Positions 27,730-36,143 are shown, numbered from the stretch's first letter. The stretch: DNA of 64,000 nucleotides from an uncultured Bacteroides sp. (GCF_910585845.1 NZ_CAJUHF010000018.1:1-64000); one strand, 5' to 3'. Notes: generated by a model from the letters alone, not told the origin. Numbers and translations: made by a program.

Positions 27730-28107
27730 TTATTTAAGTTCAACTTCAGCTCCAGCTTCTTCCAATGTTTTCTTCAATGATTCTGCTTCGTCTTTAGCCA
27801 AACCTTCTTTAACTACGCTAGGAGCACCGTCTACCATATCCTTAGCTTCTTTCAAGCCAAGACCACAAGCTTCCTTAACGGCCTTAACAACCTGAAGTTT
27901 AGCTGCACCAGCGCTCTTCAATACTACATCAAAGGACGTTTTTTCGTCAGCGGCTGCTGCACCACCAGCTGCAGGACCAGCAGCAACTGCAACAGCTGCA
28001 GCAGCAGGTTCAATACCATATTCTTCTTTAAGGATAGTTGCAAGTTCATTAACTTCTTTTACTGTCAAGTTAACTAATTGTTCTGCAAAAGCTTTCAAAT
28101 CTGCCAT
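27730..28107 (-). CDS. rplL: 50S ribosomal protein L7/L12 (bL12)
   Basis: 125 aa. N-terminal dimerisation helix pair (about 1-35), Ala/Gly-rich hinge (about 36-53: AAAAVAVAAGPAAGGAAAAD) and the C-terminal factor-binding domain (TSFDVVLKSAGAAKLQVVKA, GLGLKEAKDMVDGAPSVVKE). Multi-copy stalk protein that recruits translation GTPases. Confidence 0.99.
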   Translation of the reverse strand: MADLKAFAEQLVNLTVKEVNELATILKEEYGIEPAAAAVAVAAGPAAGGAAAADEKTSFDVVLKSAGAAKLQVVKAVKEACGLGLKEAKDMVDGAPSVVKEGLAKDEAESLKKTLEEAGAEVELK

Positions 28108-28154
28108 TTTTGTATGATTTTAATTGTTTAATTACTAATTTGTTTATGAAAATT

Positions 28155-28673
28155 TTATTCGGGACGTTCACCAAGAGTTTTGAGAACTCCGTGAAGGGTG
28201 TTTCCACCTGATTGAAGAGCAGAGATAACATTCTTGGCCGGTGATTGCAACAAAGCAACGATATCGGCAATAACTTCATTCTTACTCTTGATACTAACGA
28301 GAGCATCCAATTGGTCTGCACCAACATAGAAGCTTTCTTCTGCATAAGCAGCTTTCAGTCCGGGAATACCATCTTTAGCATTTGCTTTGATCAACTTTGC
28401 AGGCAAGTTGGCAGTATTACAGAACATAACAGCTGTAGTACCTTTCAAGCAACCATAAAGCGGAGAATAATCCTCTTCCAATCCTTCCAATGCTTTGTGA
28501 AGCAATGTATTCTTCACCAACATCAACTTGATGTCAGATTTGAAACATTCTCTTCTCAACGCGCTTGTTGCAGCAGCGTCCATTGCAGTGATATCAATCA
28601 AATAGAAGTGATTATATTCCTTTACTGTAGCAGCAATCTGCTCAATAATCGTACTTTTATCTTCCTTTCTCAT
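28155..28673 (-). CDS. rplJ: 50S ribosomal protein L10 (uL10)
   Basis: 172 aa. Base of the L12 stalk: the N-terminal rRNA-binding domain (residues 1-130) and the C-terminal helix that holds L12 dimers. Motifs RKEDKSTIIEQIAATVKEYN and MLVKNTLLHKALEG. In many bacteria it autoregulates the operon. It lies 15 bp after rplA. Confidence 0.98.
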   Translation of the reverse strand: MRKEDKSTIIEQIAATVKEYNHFYLIDITAMDAAATSALRRECFKSDIKLMLVKNTLLHKALEGLEEDYSPLYGCLKGTTAVMFCNTANLPAKLIKANAKDGIPGLKAAYAEESFYVGADQLDALVSIKSKNEVIADIVALLQSPAKNVISALQSGGNTLHGVLKTLGERPE

Positions 28674-28688
28674 TATTACTCCGTTTTA

Positions 28689-29387
28689 TTAGATTTCTTC
28701 TACTGATTTCGGGTCAATCTTGATACCTGCACTCATTGTGCTAGAAAGATAAATACTCTTAATATATGTACCCTTGGCTGCAGTCGGTTTCAACTTGATC
28801 AAAGTAGACATGAACTCTTTCGCATTATCACGAATTTGCTCAGGGCTAAATGATACTTTACCGATAGAAGTATGAACAATACCGTTTTTATCAACCTTGA
28901 AGTCAATCTTACCTTGTTTTACTTCCTTAACAGCTTTAGCAACATCCATAGTCACAGTACCACTCTTCGGGTTAGGCATCAATCCACGAGGACCGAGCAC
29001 ACGACCAAGTGCACCAATTTTACCCATGATAGACGGCATTGTGATGATCACATCAACATCAGTCCATCCACCTTTGATCTTTTCGATATATTCATCAAGA
29101 CCAACATAGTCAGCTCCAGCTTCTTTAGCAGCAGCTTCAGCATCAGGCGTACAAAGCACCAATACGCGTACGACTTTACCCGTACCATGAGGAAGTGATA
29201 CAACACCTCTCACCATCTGGTTTGCCTTACGCGGGTCAACACCCAAACGTACGTCAATATCCAGTGAAGCATCAAACTTGGTGAAAGTGATTTCCTTTAC
29301 CAAGGATGCAGCTTCTTTCAGTGAGTATGCTTTCCCTGCTTCAATTTTTTCTGCAGCCAACTTTTGATTTTTTGTCAGTTTACCCAT
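28689..29387 (-). CDS. rplA: 50S ribosomal protein L1 (uL1)
   Basis: 232 aa. Mobile L1 stalk at the E site. Motifs: FTKFDASLDIDVRLGVDPRK, VSLPHGTGKVVRVLVL and LGPRGLMPNPKSGTVT. In E. coli L1 represses the L11 operon; any such site here would be just ahead of rplK. Confidence 0.99.
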   Translation of the reverse strand: MGKLTKNQKLAAEKIEAGKAYSLKEAASLVKEITFTKFDASLDIDVRLGVDPRKANQMVRGVVSLPHGTGKVVRVLVLCTPDAEAAAKEAGADYVGLDEYIEKIKGGWTDVDVIITMPSIMGKIGALGRVLGPRGLMPNPKSGTVTMDVAKAVKEVKQGKIDFKVDKNGIVHTSIGKVSFSPEQIRDNAKEFMSTLIKLKPTAAKGTYIKSIYLSSTMSAGIKIDPKSVEEI

Positions 29388-29402
29388 TCTAATTGAAGTT
29401 TA

Positions 29403-29846
29403 TTAGTTATTAACCGGGAATTCCCCTTTTACAGCGATACCCATACTTCTAGCCGTACCAGCAACCATTTTCATGGCAGCATCTACAGTAAAACAGTTCA
29501 AATCAACCAATTTATCCTGAGCAATTGTACGAACCTGTTCCCAAGTAATCTCGGCAACTTTCTTACGGTTTGGCTCAGCAGAACCACTCTTTACCTTAGT
29601 TACTTCCAGCAACTGAATAGCAACAGGAGGAGTCTTGATTACAAAATCAAAAGACTTATCTGCATAATAAGTGATAATTACAGGAAGAATCTTTCCTGCT
29701 TTGTCCTGGGTTCTGGCGTTGAATTGCTTGCAAAACTCCATAATATTAATACCCTTCGAACCCAAGGCAGGTCCAACGGGAGGTGATGGATTTGCCGCGC
29801 CTCCTTTAATCTGTAATTTGATTAGTCCAGCAACTTCTTTAGCCAT
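29403..29846 (-). CDS. rplK: 50S ribosomal protein L11 (uL11)
   Basis: 147 aa. N-terminal domain (to about 70) with the thiostrepton-site proline helix GAANPSPPVGPALGSKGINI; C-terminal domain binds the 23S GTPase centre. L11 activates RelA in the stringent response. It starts 58 bp after nusG. Confidence 0.99.
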   Translation of the reverse strand: MAKEVAGLIKLQIKGGAANPSPPVGPALGSKGINIMEFCKQFNARTQDKAGKILPVIITYYADKSFDFVIKTPPVAIQLLEVTKVKSGSAEPNRKKVAEITWEQVRTIAQDKLVDLNCFTVDAAMKMVAGTARSMGIAVKGEFPVNN

Positions 29847-29903
29847 TTTTTTATTGATTTATATATAAACATTAATAAAGAATATCACAGCGTAACACCT
29901 GCT

Positions 29904-30446
29904 TTATTCTTTTTCAACTTGCATAAAGCCCAATTCGAGCGGAGTTTTCCGACCGAATATTTTCACCATGACCTTAAGCTTTTTCTTCTCAGTGTTCACT
30001 TCTTCAATGATACCACTGAATCCACTGAATGGACCATAATTTACTTTCACAGTTTCACCGACTACATACGGGATACTCAGTTCTTCACTAGCATCCTGTA
30101 ATTCATCCACCGTACCAAGTATACGATTCACTTCCGATTGTCTCAAAGGAACAGGTTTATCCGATCCCCCTAAGAAACCAATCACATTAGGAGTATTTCT
30201 CAAGTGGTGAGCGACCTCACCTACTAAAGCAGCCTCCACCAAAACGTAACCAGGGAGATAACTTCTCTCTTTCACAATTTTCTTACCATTGCGAACCTGA
30301 TAAACCTTTTCGGTAGGAATCAATACCTGAGACACGTACTCACCAAGGTCACTGTTTTTAATGTCAGCTTCAAGATATTCCTTTACCTTAGCTTCTTTTC
30401 CGCTAATAGCACGCAAAACGTACCATTTTTTTTCAATCTCAGACAT
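29904..30446 (-). CDS. nusG: transcription termination/antitermination factor NusG
   Basis: 180 aa. NGN domain (about 5-110: KKWYVLRAISGKEAKVKEYL, then RSYLPGYVLVEA) and KOW domain (about 125-175: VNYGPFSGFSGIIEEVNTEK). Links RNA polymerase to S10/NusE or Rho. The gene is 12 bp after secE, the classic pair. No extra domain is present, unlike specialised Bacteroides UpxY paralogs. Confidence 0.98.
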   Translation of the reverse strand: MSEIEKKWYVLRAISGKEAKVKEYLEADIKNSDLGEYVSQVLIPTEKVYQVRNGKKIVKERSYLPGYVLVEAALVGEVAHHLRNTPNVIGFLGGSDKPVPLRQSEVNRILGTVDELQDASEELSIPYVVGETVKVNYGPFSGFSGIIEEVNTEKKKLKVMVKIFGRKTPLELGFMQVEKE

Positions 30447-30458
30447 TTTTCCTCATTT

Positions 30459-30650
30459 TTAATTTGGATAAACTACATTCTCCATTAGATTCTGGAAACA
30501 AAAATCCATCGCGAATACTACCAATGCAATTAGCAGGGAAGCATATAAAACAACTACTGCACTGTTAGTAAGTTCAGAATAAGTAGGCCACGACACTTTA
30601 TGTACAAGTTCGTCGTAAGTTTCTTTAATATAAGCTACAATCTTCTTCAT
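30459..30650 (-). CDS. secE: preprotein translocase subunit SecE
   Basis: 63 aa from MKKIVAYIKETYDELVHKVS (30650). The frame remains open upstream through the tRNA-Trp gene and must not be used. One membrane segment (about 30-52) after the amphipathic helix with the conserved VSWPTYSEL motif. This short single-span form is usual outside gamma-proteobacteria. Confidence 0.96.
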   Translation of the reverse strand: MKKIVAYIKETYDELVHKVSWPTYSELTNSAVVVLYASLLIALVVFAMDFCFQNLMENVVYPN

Positions 30651-30664
30651 TTCAAAAATATTAG

Positions 30665-30737
30665 CACGGGAGGAGAGGCTCGAACTCCCGACACCCGGTT
30701 TTGGAGACCGGTGCTCTACCAACTGAGCTACTCCCGT
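30665..30737 (-). tRNA. tRNA-Trp (anticodon CCA)
   Basis: 73 nt cloverleaf on the minus strand: acceptor ACGGGAG / CTCCCGT, anticodon loop CTCCAAA, TpsiC arm with GTTCGAGCC. CCA is not encoded. It sits between tuf and secE and is presumably cut from the same transcript. Confidence 0.96.
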
Positions 30738-30791
30738 GTGAACATAATCAGTTCCCGGTACAATACCGAGAACTGATTAATTATCTGATGA

Positions 30792-31976
30792 TTAGTCAAG
30801 AATTTCTGTAATCTGACCAGAACCTACCGTACGACCACCTTCACGAATAGCGAAGCGCAGACCTACATTCAAGGCTACCGGGTAAATCAATTCTACATTG
30901 ATTTCTACGTTATCACCAGGCATTACCATTTCAGTTCCTTCCGGAAGAGAAATTTCACCTGTACAGTCCATAGTACGCAAATAGAACTGAGGACGATATT
31001 TGTTATGGAACGGAGTGTGACGACCACCTTCTTCTTTCTTCAAAACATAGATAGAAGCTTTGAATTTAGAGTGAGGCTTAATCTGACCCGGCTTACAAAG
31101 AACCATACCACGTTTGATTTCATTCTTGTCGATACCACGGAGCAACAGACCTACGTTATCACCAGCTTCACCTTGATCCAACAATTTGCGGAACATTTCA
31201 ACACCAGTTACAACTGACTTCTTGTCTTCACCCAAACCAAGGATTTCAACCTCATCACCTACATGGATAACACCAGCTTCGATACGACCAGTAGCAACAG
31301 TACCACGACCAGTAATAGAGAATACATCTTCAACCGGCATCAAGAACGGTTTATCAACATCACGCGGAGGCAGGGGAACCCAGTTATCAACAGCATCCAT
31401 CAATTCCATCACCTTATTTTCCCACTTTTCAACACCATTCAGTGCACCCAAAGCAGAGCCACGGATAATAGGAGTATTGTCACCGTCGAATTCATATGCA
31501 GCCAACAGTTCGCGCATTTCCATTTCAACGAGCTCCAACATTTCTTCGTCGTCAACCATATCGCATTTATTCATAAACACAACCAGTTTCGGTACGTTTA
31601 CCTGACGAGCCAACAAGATGTGCTCACGAGTCTGAGGCATCGGACCATCAGTTGCAGCAACTACGATAATAGCACCGTCCATCTGAGCAGCACCGGTAAC
31701 CATGTTCTTTACATAGTCAGCGTGACCCGGACAGTCAACGTGTGCATAGTGGCGATTAGCTGTTTCATACTCCACGTGAGAAGTATTGATAGTAATACCT
31801 CTTTCTTTTTCTTCAGGAGCGTTATCAATCTGATCGAAAGACTTAACTTCTGAAAGACCTTTCTTTGCCAACACTGTAGTGATAGCAGCAGTCAACGTGG
31901 TTTTACCGTGGTCTACGTGACCAATAGTACCAATGTTTACGTGCGGTTTGGTACGTTCGAATTTCTCTTTAGCCAT
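30792..31976 (-). CDS. tuf: elongation factor Tu
   Basis: 394 aa. G1 GHVDHGKTT, G3 DCPGHADY, G4 NKCD are all intact; domains 2 and 3 follow to a normal C-terminus GSGQITEILD. It delivers aminoacyl-tRNA to the ribosome. This is the only tuf in the window and it lies among tRNA genes as E. coli tufB does. Confidence 0.99.
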   Translation of the reverse strand: MAKEKFERTKPHVNIGTIGHVDHGKTTLTAAITTVLAKKGLSEVKSFDQIDNAPEEKERGITINTSHVEYETANRHYAHVDCPGHADYVKNMVTGAAQMDGAIIVVAATDGPMPQTREHILLARQVNVPKLVVFMNKCDMVDDEEMLELVEMEMRELLAAYEFDGDNTPIIRGSALGALNGVEKWENKVMELMDAVDNWVPLPPRDVDKPFLMPVEDVFSITGRGTVATGRIEAGVIHVGDEVEILGLGEDKKSVVTGVEMFRKLLDQGEAGDNVGLLLRGIDKNEIKRGMVLCKPGQIKPHSKFKASIYVLKKEEGGRHTPFHNKYRPQFYLRTMDCTGEISLPEGTEMVMPGDNVEINVELIYPVALNVGLRFAIREGGRTVGSGQITEILD

Positions 31977-32025
31977 AGCTTTACTTGTTATTTATTTGAT
32001 TAATAATCAGCATTTACAATTTATG

Positions 32026-32097
<72 letters not shown>

Positions 32098-32116
32098 AAG
32101 GAGAAAAAAATAAGCG

Positions 32117-32199
32117 TGGGCAAAGATGGATTCGAACCACCGAAGGCGTAAGCCAGCAGATTTACAGTCTGCCCCATTTGGCCACTCTGGTATTTGCCC
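32117..32199 (-). tRNA. tRNA-Tyr (anticodon GTA)
   Basis: 83 nt class II tRNA with a long variable arm (CTGGCTTACGCC region). Acceptor GGGCAAA / TTTGCCC, anticodon loop CTGTAAA. Confidence 0.95.
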
Positions 32200-32238
32200 T
32201 TCCATTTCAAAATAAAGTCTTCCCTTCATTTTCTTTTG

Positions 32239-32312
32239 AGCCTCTTGTCGGATTCGAACCAACGACCCCGAGATTACAAATCACGTGCTCTGGCCAGCTG
32301 AGCTAAAGAGGC
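32239..32312 (-). tRNA. tRNA-Thr (anticodon TGT)
   Basis: 74 nt on the minus strand. Acceptor GCCTCTT / AAGAGGC, anticodon loop TTTGTAA, T arm GTTCGAATCC. First gene of the tRNA-tuf-secE-nusG unit. The order Thr-Tyr-Thr-tuf parallels E. coli thrU-tyrU-glyT-thrT-tufB without the Gly tRNA. Confidence 0.95.
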
Positions 32313-32320
32313 AACAATTT

Positions 32321-32361
32321 AAAAAAGCAACCGTCCGTTCTATCCCGAGCGAAACGGCTGC
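32321..32361 (-). terminator. terminator after hpf, overlapping the next promoter
   Basis: On the minus strand GCAGCCGT (32361-32354) pairs with ACGGTTGC (32334-32327), with one G-U pair, followed by TTTTTT (32326-32321). It stops read-through from rpsU-xerC-hpf before the tRNA genes. Its 5' arm begins at the last base of the -7 box at 32361-32368. Confidence 0.8.
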
Positions 32362-32391
32362 AAATTTAGACATTTATTTTGTTTCCGCAAA
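32361..32391 (-). promoter_or_regulatory. promoter of the tRNA-tuf-secE-nusG unit
   Basis: Textbook Bacteroides promoter on the minus strand: TTTG (32388-32391), 19 bp, TAAATTTG (32361-32368). The transcript should start near 32355, inside the first arm of the terminator hairpin. Confidence 0.85.
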
Positions 32392-32406
32392 ATTTTAGCG
32401 ACTTTT

Positions 32407-32706
32407 TTATTTGCTTCGTTGTTTTTCCTTGTACTTAACCAGTTGTTTTTCCAAAGCTTCGACACTCAAATCTACAGCTTCTTCAAACGTGTCGCAGACT
32501 TTGCTTGCGTAACACTCGCCATTAGGAACGATTACTTTTACGCCAGCCTCCTTATTTTCTACTGTTTCTGGTTTAACTACCTTTAATGACACCTCCACTT
32601 TCTTTATATCATCGTAATATTTCTCCAATTTTACAACCTTCTTTTGAATAAAAGATCGCAATTGCTCTGACGCATCAAAGTGAATTGATTGAATTCTTAC
32701 TTCCAT
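32407..32706 (-). CDS. hpf: ribosome hibernation promoting factor, HPF/RaiA family
   Basis: 99 aa from MEVRIQSIHFDASEQLRSFI; the frame extends 37 codons up into xerC, but the chosen ATG has a Shine-Dalgarno TAAGGAGGT five bases away and gives the right length. One S30AE/YfiA domain: KKVVKLEKYYDDIKKVEVSL and KVCDTFEEAVDLSVEALEKQ. No long C-terminal dimerisation domain, so this is the short type. It binds in the decoding groove of idle ribosomes. Last gene of the rpsU-xerC-hpf operon. Confidence 0.95.
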   Translation of the reverse strand: MEVRIQSIHFDASEQLRSFIQKKVVKLEKYYDDIKKVEVSLKVVKPETVENKEAGVKVIVPNGECYASKVCDTFEEAVDLSVEALEKQLVKYKEKQRSK

Positions 32707-32710
32707 ACTT

Positions 32711-32719
32711 ACCTCCTTA
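32711..32719 (-). promoter_or_regulatory. near-perfect Shine-Dalgarno of hpf
   Basis: TAAGGAGGT on the minus strand, the full complement of a 16S anti-Shine-Dalgarno core, with GGAGG 5 bases before the hpf ATG and just after the xerC stop (32723-32725). No comparable sequence precedes rpsU in the same operon. Confidence 0.8.
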
Positions 32720-32722
32720 CTT

Positions 32723-33607
32723 TTAGGCTCGAGGATGAGCCTGGTTATACACTTTTTTAAGCTCTTCAAAAGTAGTATGCGTATATATTTCCGTAGTTGC
32801 CAAACTTTCATGTCCAAGAAGCTCCTTGATTACTCCAAGCTCTGCATTATTATTTAGCATCGCCGTAGCAAAAGTATGCCTCAACACATGAGGGCTACGT
32901 TTTTTCAACGTTACCACTTTCGACAAGTTTCGTTTCACAATATTTTCTACGATACTGCGAGAAAGACGTTCTCCGTTTTCCCGGACAAAAAAAGCATCCG
33001 AGCATACCGAGACTGACTCGTTCTTCACATTGACATACTCCATCATTGACGTTTTCAACTCTTCGCCAAAAGGTATCAACCGCTGTTTGTTTCGTTTTCC
33101 CGTCACTTTAATCAGTAAAGAAGAAAAGTCCACATCGCAAGTATCCAATCCTATCAATTCCGAGAGTCTCATACCCGTAGCATAAAACATCTCAATAATC
33201 ATACGATCACGACACCCTTTAAATCCTTCACCGAAATCAACCTCGTCCAGCAATTTGTTCATTTCATTCTCTCTCAGAAAGACAGGTAACGGCTTTTTAT
33301 TCTTAGGCCCTGTCACTTTCTGCAACGGATCTACCGTCACTTCACCTTTCCGCAAAAGAAATTTATAGAACGATCTAAGCGAACTCAACTTCCGATTTAT
33401 CGAAGTAGAAGTATATCCCTTATCCATCAATGAAACAATCCATTCACGAACATGTTCAGCCTTTACTTCTATAAGATTCAAATTTTCATTTTCCCCTTTA
33501 ACGAACTCTTCAAATTGACGGAGATCTTCCCGATAGGCTTTTATAGTTTCTTCAGAATAACACCGTTCATATTGAAGATAATCAAAAAAAGAGTTTGTCA
33601 ACCACAT
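32723..33607 (-). CDS. xerC: tyrosine recombinase, XerC/XerD type
   Basis: 294 aa. N-terminal SAM-like core-binding domain (about 1-90: FFDYLQYERCYSEETIKAYR) and the catalytic domain with the R-H-R-H-Y set: Arg in ATGMRLSELIGL, His and Arg in SPHVLRHTFATAML, His in LGHESLATTEIYTH, whose Tyr is the nucleophile. Full size, without integron or phage extensions, so a chromosome-dimer resolvase is likely. Whether it is XerC or XerD cannot be decided here. Confidence 0.9.
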   Translation of the reverse strand: MWLTNSFFDYLQYERCYSEETIKAYREDLRQFEEFVKGENENLNLIEVKAEHVREWIVSLMDKGYTSTSINRKLSSLRSFYKFLLRKGEVTVDPLQKVTGPKNKKPLPVFLRENEMNKLLDEVDFGEGFKGCRDRMIIEMFYATGMRLSELIGLDTCDVDFSSLLIKVTGKRNKQRLIPFGEELKTSMMEYVNVKNESVSVCSDAFFVRENGERLSRSIVENIVKRNLSKVVTLKKRSPHVLRHTFATAMLNNNAELGVIKELLGHESLATTEIYTHTTFEELKKVYNQAHPRA

Positions 33608-33679
33608 ATATCGCTACATCTAAATCATGCAACGAATGTATGAAAAAGAAATCAATAATTCAAGAGATTCTACGAATTA

Positions 33680-33871
33680 TTATTCTTCTACTTGCTGAAG
33701 TTGTTGTACGTAAACGGCACGTTCTTTCTTAAGTCTCTTTACTACAGACGGTTTATCAAACTGCTGTCTGCTTCTCAATTCTTTAACGATACCAGTTTTC
33801 TCAAATTTTCTTTTAAACTTCTTCAGCGCTTTCTCAATGTTTTCGCCTTCTTTTACAGGTACTACAATCAT
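33680..33871 (-). CDS. rpsU: 30S ribosomal protein S21 (bS21)
   Basis: 63 aa. MIVVPVKEGENIEKALKKFK then RKFEKTGIVKELRSRQQFDK identify bS21. It sits next to the 16S 3' end; in Bacteroidetes ribosomes bS21, bS18 and bS6 hold the anti-Shine-Dalgarno in a closed state (established for Flavobacterium). First gene of an operon with xerC and hpf. The leader before the ATG is A/T-rich and has no Shine-Dalgarno. Confidence 0.97.
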   Translation of the reverse strand: MIVVPVKEGENIEKALKKFKRKFEKTGIVKELRSRQQFDKPSVVKRLKKERAVYVQQLQQVEE

Positions 33872-33926
33872 TTTCTTTTTATTAAAATTTAATGGATTAA
33901 AAAAACATCACGATTAATTTGAGCGG

Positions 33927-33957
33927 CAAAATTACACATAGTTTCTTAATTCACAAA
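33927..33957 (-). promoter_or_regulatory. promoter of rpsU-xerC-hpf
   Basis: On the minus strand TTTG (33954-33957), 19 bp, TAATTTTG (33927-33934): an exact Bacteroides promoter about 60 bp before the rpsU ATG. Confidence 0.85.
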
Positions 33958-34309
33958 ACTTTCTGCAAAAAAACAGCAAAAAACACACGGCTCTTTGCAT
34001 TTGCTTTTCAGCTGGAGTGGCTGCCATTGTATCCATATAAGGAGCAGACAAAGATGGAACAAATGATTCCTGAGTGAATGCCTTTCAACCTCTGAGTCAA
34101 AGGCATTCACTCAGAGATTCATTCAAACACCCTCAGTCAGGCGGAGTCTTTGGGGACATTTCGTAAAGATATAAGATAAAAATCACAAAATAAGATTCAT
34201 CATGCAGCATACTGATAGGTTTCTATTCCAAAATTAAAGTTCTAAGAAAGAGGCGCAACATAAAAGCAGATTAAGTGCAGCACACTACAGAAAATCCAAA
34301 GAAAGTTTT
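33958..34309. other. gene-free region between rpsU and the aminopeptidase
   Basis: About 350 bp between two divergent promoters. It has no coding frame of note. The only clear structure is the inverted repeat at 34071-34113. Confidence 0.6.
34071..34158. repeat. inverted repeat with weak 22-bp periodicity (locus D)
   Basis: TGAGTGAATGCCTTT (34071-34085) and AAAGGCATTCACTCA (34099-34113) are perfect 15-bp inverted copies. TGAGT-like words recur at 34071, 34093 and, weakly, 34115, that is every 22 bp. It lies between divergent genes, so it is not needed as a terminator. Confidence 0.55.
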
Positions 34310-34317
34310 TATCTTTG
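34310..34317 (+). promoter_or_regulatory. -7 box before the aminopeptidase gene
   Basis: TATCTTTG, exact TAnnTTTG, 45 bp before the ATG at 34362. The -33 region is weak. Confidence 0.6.
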
Positions 34318-34361
34318 AGGAGAATATTACACCTTATTATATATACTAAACTTTATATCGT

Positions 34362-36143
34362 ATGAGCCAGACAATAAATAATCGGATTCAAGCCCTACGG
34401 GCATTACTCAAGAATGAAGGCATACAAGCTTTTATCATACCTAGCACAGACCCACATCTGAGCGAATATGTCGCTCCCCATTGGAAATCCCGTGAATGGA
34501 TTTCAGGGTTTACAGGTTCTGCAGGGACTGTTGTCGTCACTACTGACAAAGCCGGACTCTGGACAGACTCACGCTATTTCCTGCAAGCCGCCCAACAGTT
34601 GGAAAAGACGGAAATAGAACTTTATAAAGAGATGTTACCCGAGACACCGAGCATTTCCACATTCTTATGCACACAACTAAATGCAGGAGATACGGTCGGC
34701 ATCGACGGGAAAATGTTTTCCGCAGAAGAAGTGGAGAATCTGCGTTCCGAACTGCAGAAACACGAGATAGACATAAAAAGTATTTCTGATCCTATCGAAA
34801 AATTATGGTCTGACCGTCCACCGATGCCGGAAGCTACCGCTTTCATCCACGAAACCAAATATACCGGAAAAAGTTGTATAGAAAAAATAGCCATCATCCG
34901 CGAAGAGCTGAAAAGAAACAATGCGCAGGCACTACTTCTCTCCGCCTTGGACGAAATAGCATGGACACTGAATCTGCGTGGAAACGACGTACATTGCAAT
35001 CCCGTACTCGTAAGCTACCTGCTGATTGAAGAACAAAGCATACATTACTTCATCCAACCGAAAAAGATTACTGCCGAAGTTGCTGAGTATCTGAAAAATG
35101 CCAAAGTAAGCATACACCCTTATGAAGAAGTGGAGACTTACCTCCGGCAGATTCAAGTGGAGAGTATCCTCATCAACCCAGCTAAAACAAACTATGCTGT
35201 ATATTCAGCAGTTAATCCGGCTTGCAGGATTATTTGCGGTACTTCGCCTGTCACTCCGCTGAAGGCCATCCGCAATAAACAGGAAATCAACGGAATACAT
35301 GCCGCCATGCAACGGGATGGAGTAGCCTTAGTGAAATTCTTGAAATGGCTGGAAGAAGCCGTTCCGTCTGGTGAAGAGACCGAAATCAGCATCGACAAGA
35401 AATTGCATGGCTTCCGGGCAGAACAGGATTTATATATGGGTGAAAGTTTCGATACAATCGCCGGATACAAAGAACATGGAGCCATCGTGCATTACGAAGC
35501 CACACCAGAAACGGATGTTCCGTTGAAACCAGAAGGGTTCCTGCTATTAGACTCCGGCGCACAATATCTGGACGGTACGACCGACATTACGCGTACCATC
35601 GCATTGGGCGACCTGACAGAAGAAGAAAAAACGGACTATACCCTGATACTGAAAGGACACATTGCACTGGCAATGGCTAAATTCCCCGCCGGTACACGGG
35701 GAGCACAGTTGGATGTTCTGGCACGCATGCCGATATGGCAACGAAACATGAACTATCTGCATGGTACCGGACATGGCGTCGGACATTTCCTGAATGTGCA
35801 CGAAGGTCCCCAAAGCATCCGCATGAACGAAAACCCCGTGGTACTGCAATTAGGAATGCTGACTTCCAATGAACCGGGAATATACAAGGCAGGCAGTCAT
35901 GGAGTGCGTACAGAGAACCTCGTATTAGTAGTTCCCGCGGGTAAAGGCATGTTCGGCGATTACCTGCAATTCGAGACAGTTACCCTTTGCCCCATCTGCA
36001 AGAAAGGTATTATCAAAAGCCTGTTGACCAAAGAGGAAATAGAATGGCTCGACAAGTATCATCAGATGGTATATGAAAAATTATCGCCCAGCCTAAACAA
36101 AGAGGAGCAAGCCTGGTTAAAGGAAGCAACAAGTAACTTATAA
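34362..36143 (+). CDS. Xaa-Pro aminopeptidase, M24B family, three-domain type
   Basis: 593 aa, like eukaryotic XPNPEP1 rather than the ~440 aa E. coli PepP. Two creatinase-like N-domains (about 8-150 and 155-320) precede the pita-bread catalytic domain (about 325-540). Metal ligands in order: Asp residues in LLLDSGAQYLDGTTDITRT, His in HGTGHGVGHFLNVHEG, Glu in TSNEPGIY and in LQFETVTLCP. It removes an N-terminal residue before proline. No signal peptide, so cytoplasmic. The gamma-carbonic anhydrase-like gene follows 32 bp later. Confidence 0.95.
   Translation: MSQTINNRIQALRALLKNEGIQAFIIPSTDPHLSEYVAPHWKSREWISGFTGSAGTVVVTTDKAGLWTDSRYFLQAAQQLEKTEIELYKEMLPETPSISTFLCTQLNAGDTVGIDGKMFSAEEVENLRSELQKHEIDIKSISDPIEKLWSDRPPMPEATAFIHETKYTGKSCIEKIAIIREELKRNNAQALLLSALDEIAWTLNLRGNDVHCNPVLVSYLLIEEQSIHYFIQPKKITAEVAEYLKNAKVSIHPYEEVETYLRQIQVESILINPAKTNYAVYSAVNPACRIICGTSPVTPLKAIRNKQEINGIHAAMQRDGVALVKFLKWLEEAVPSGEETEISIDKKLHGFRAEQDLYMGESFDTIAGYKEHGAIVHYEATPETDVPLKPEGFLLLDSGAQYLDGTTDITRTIALGDLTEEEKTDYTLILKGHIALAMAKFPAGTRGAQLDVLARMPIWQRNMNYLHGTGHGVGHFLNVHEGPQSIRMNENPVVLQLGMLTSNEPGIYKAGSHGVRTENLVLVVPAGKGMFGDYLQFETVTLCPICKKGIIKSLLTKEEIEWLDKYHQMVYEKLSPSLNKEEQAWLKEATSNL

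Noticed and set aside
30651..30722. A longer SecE starting inside the tRNA-Trp gene
   Set aside because: The extra 24 codons are antiparallel to no protein family and overlap a functional tRNA; the internal ATG gives the normal SecE.
32723..33607. The tyrosine recombinase as an integrase of a mobile element next to tRNA genes
   Set aside because: Its size fits XerC/XerD, it lies in an operon between rpsU and hpf, and no att-like direct repeats or cargo genes were seen near the tRNAs.
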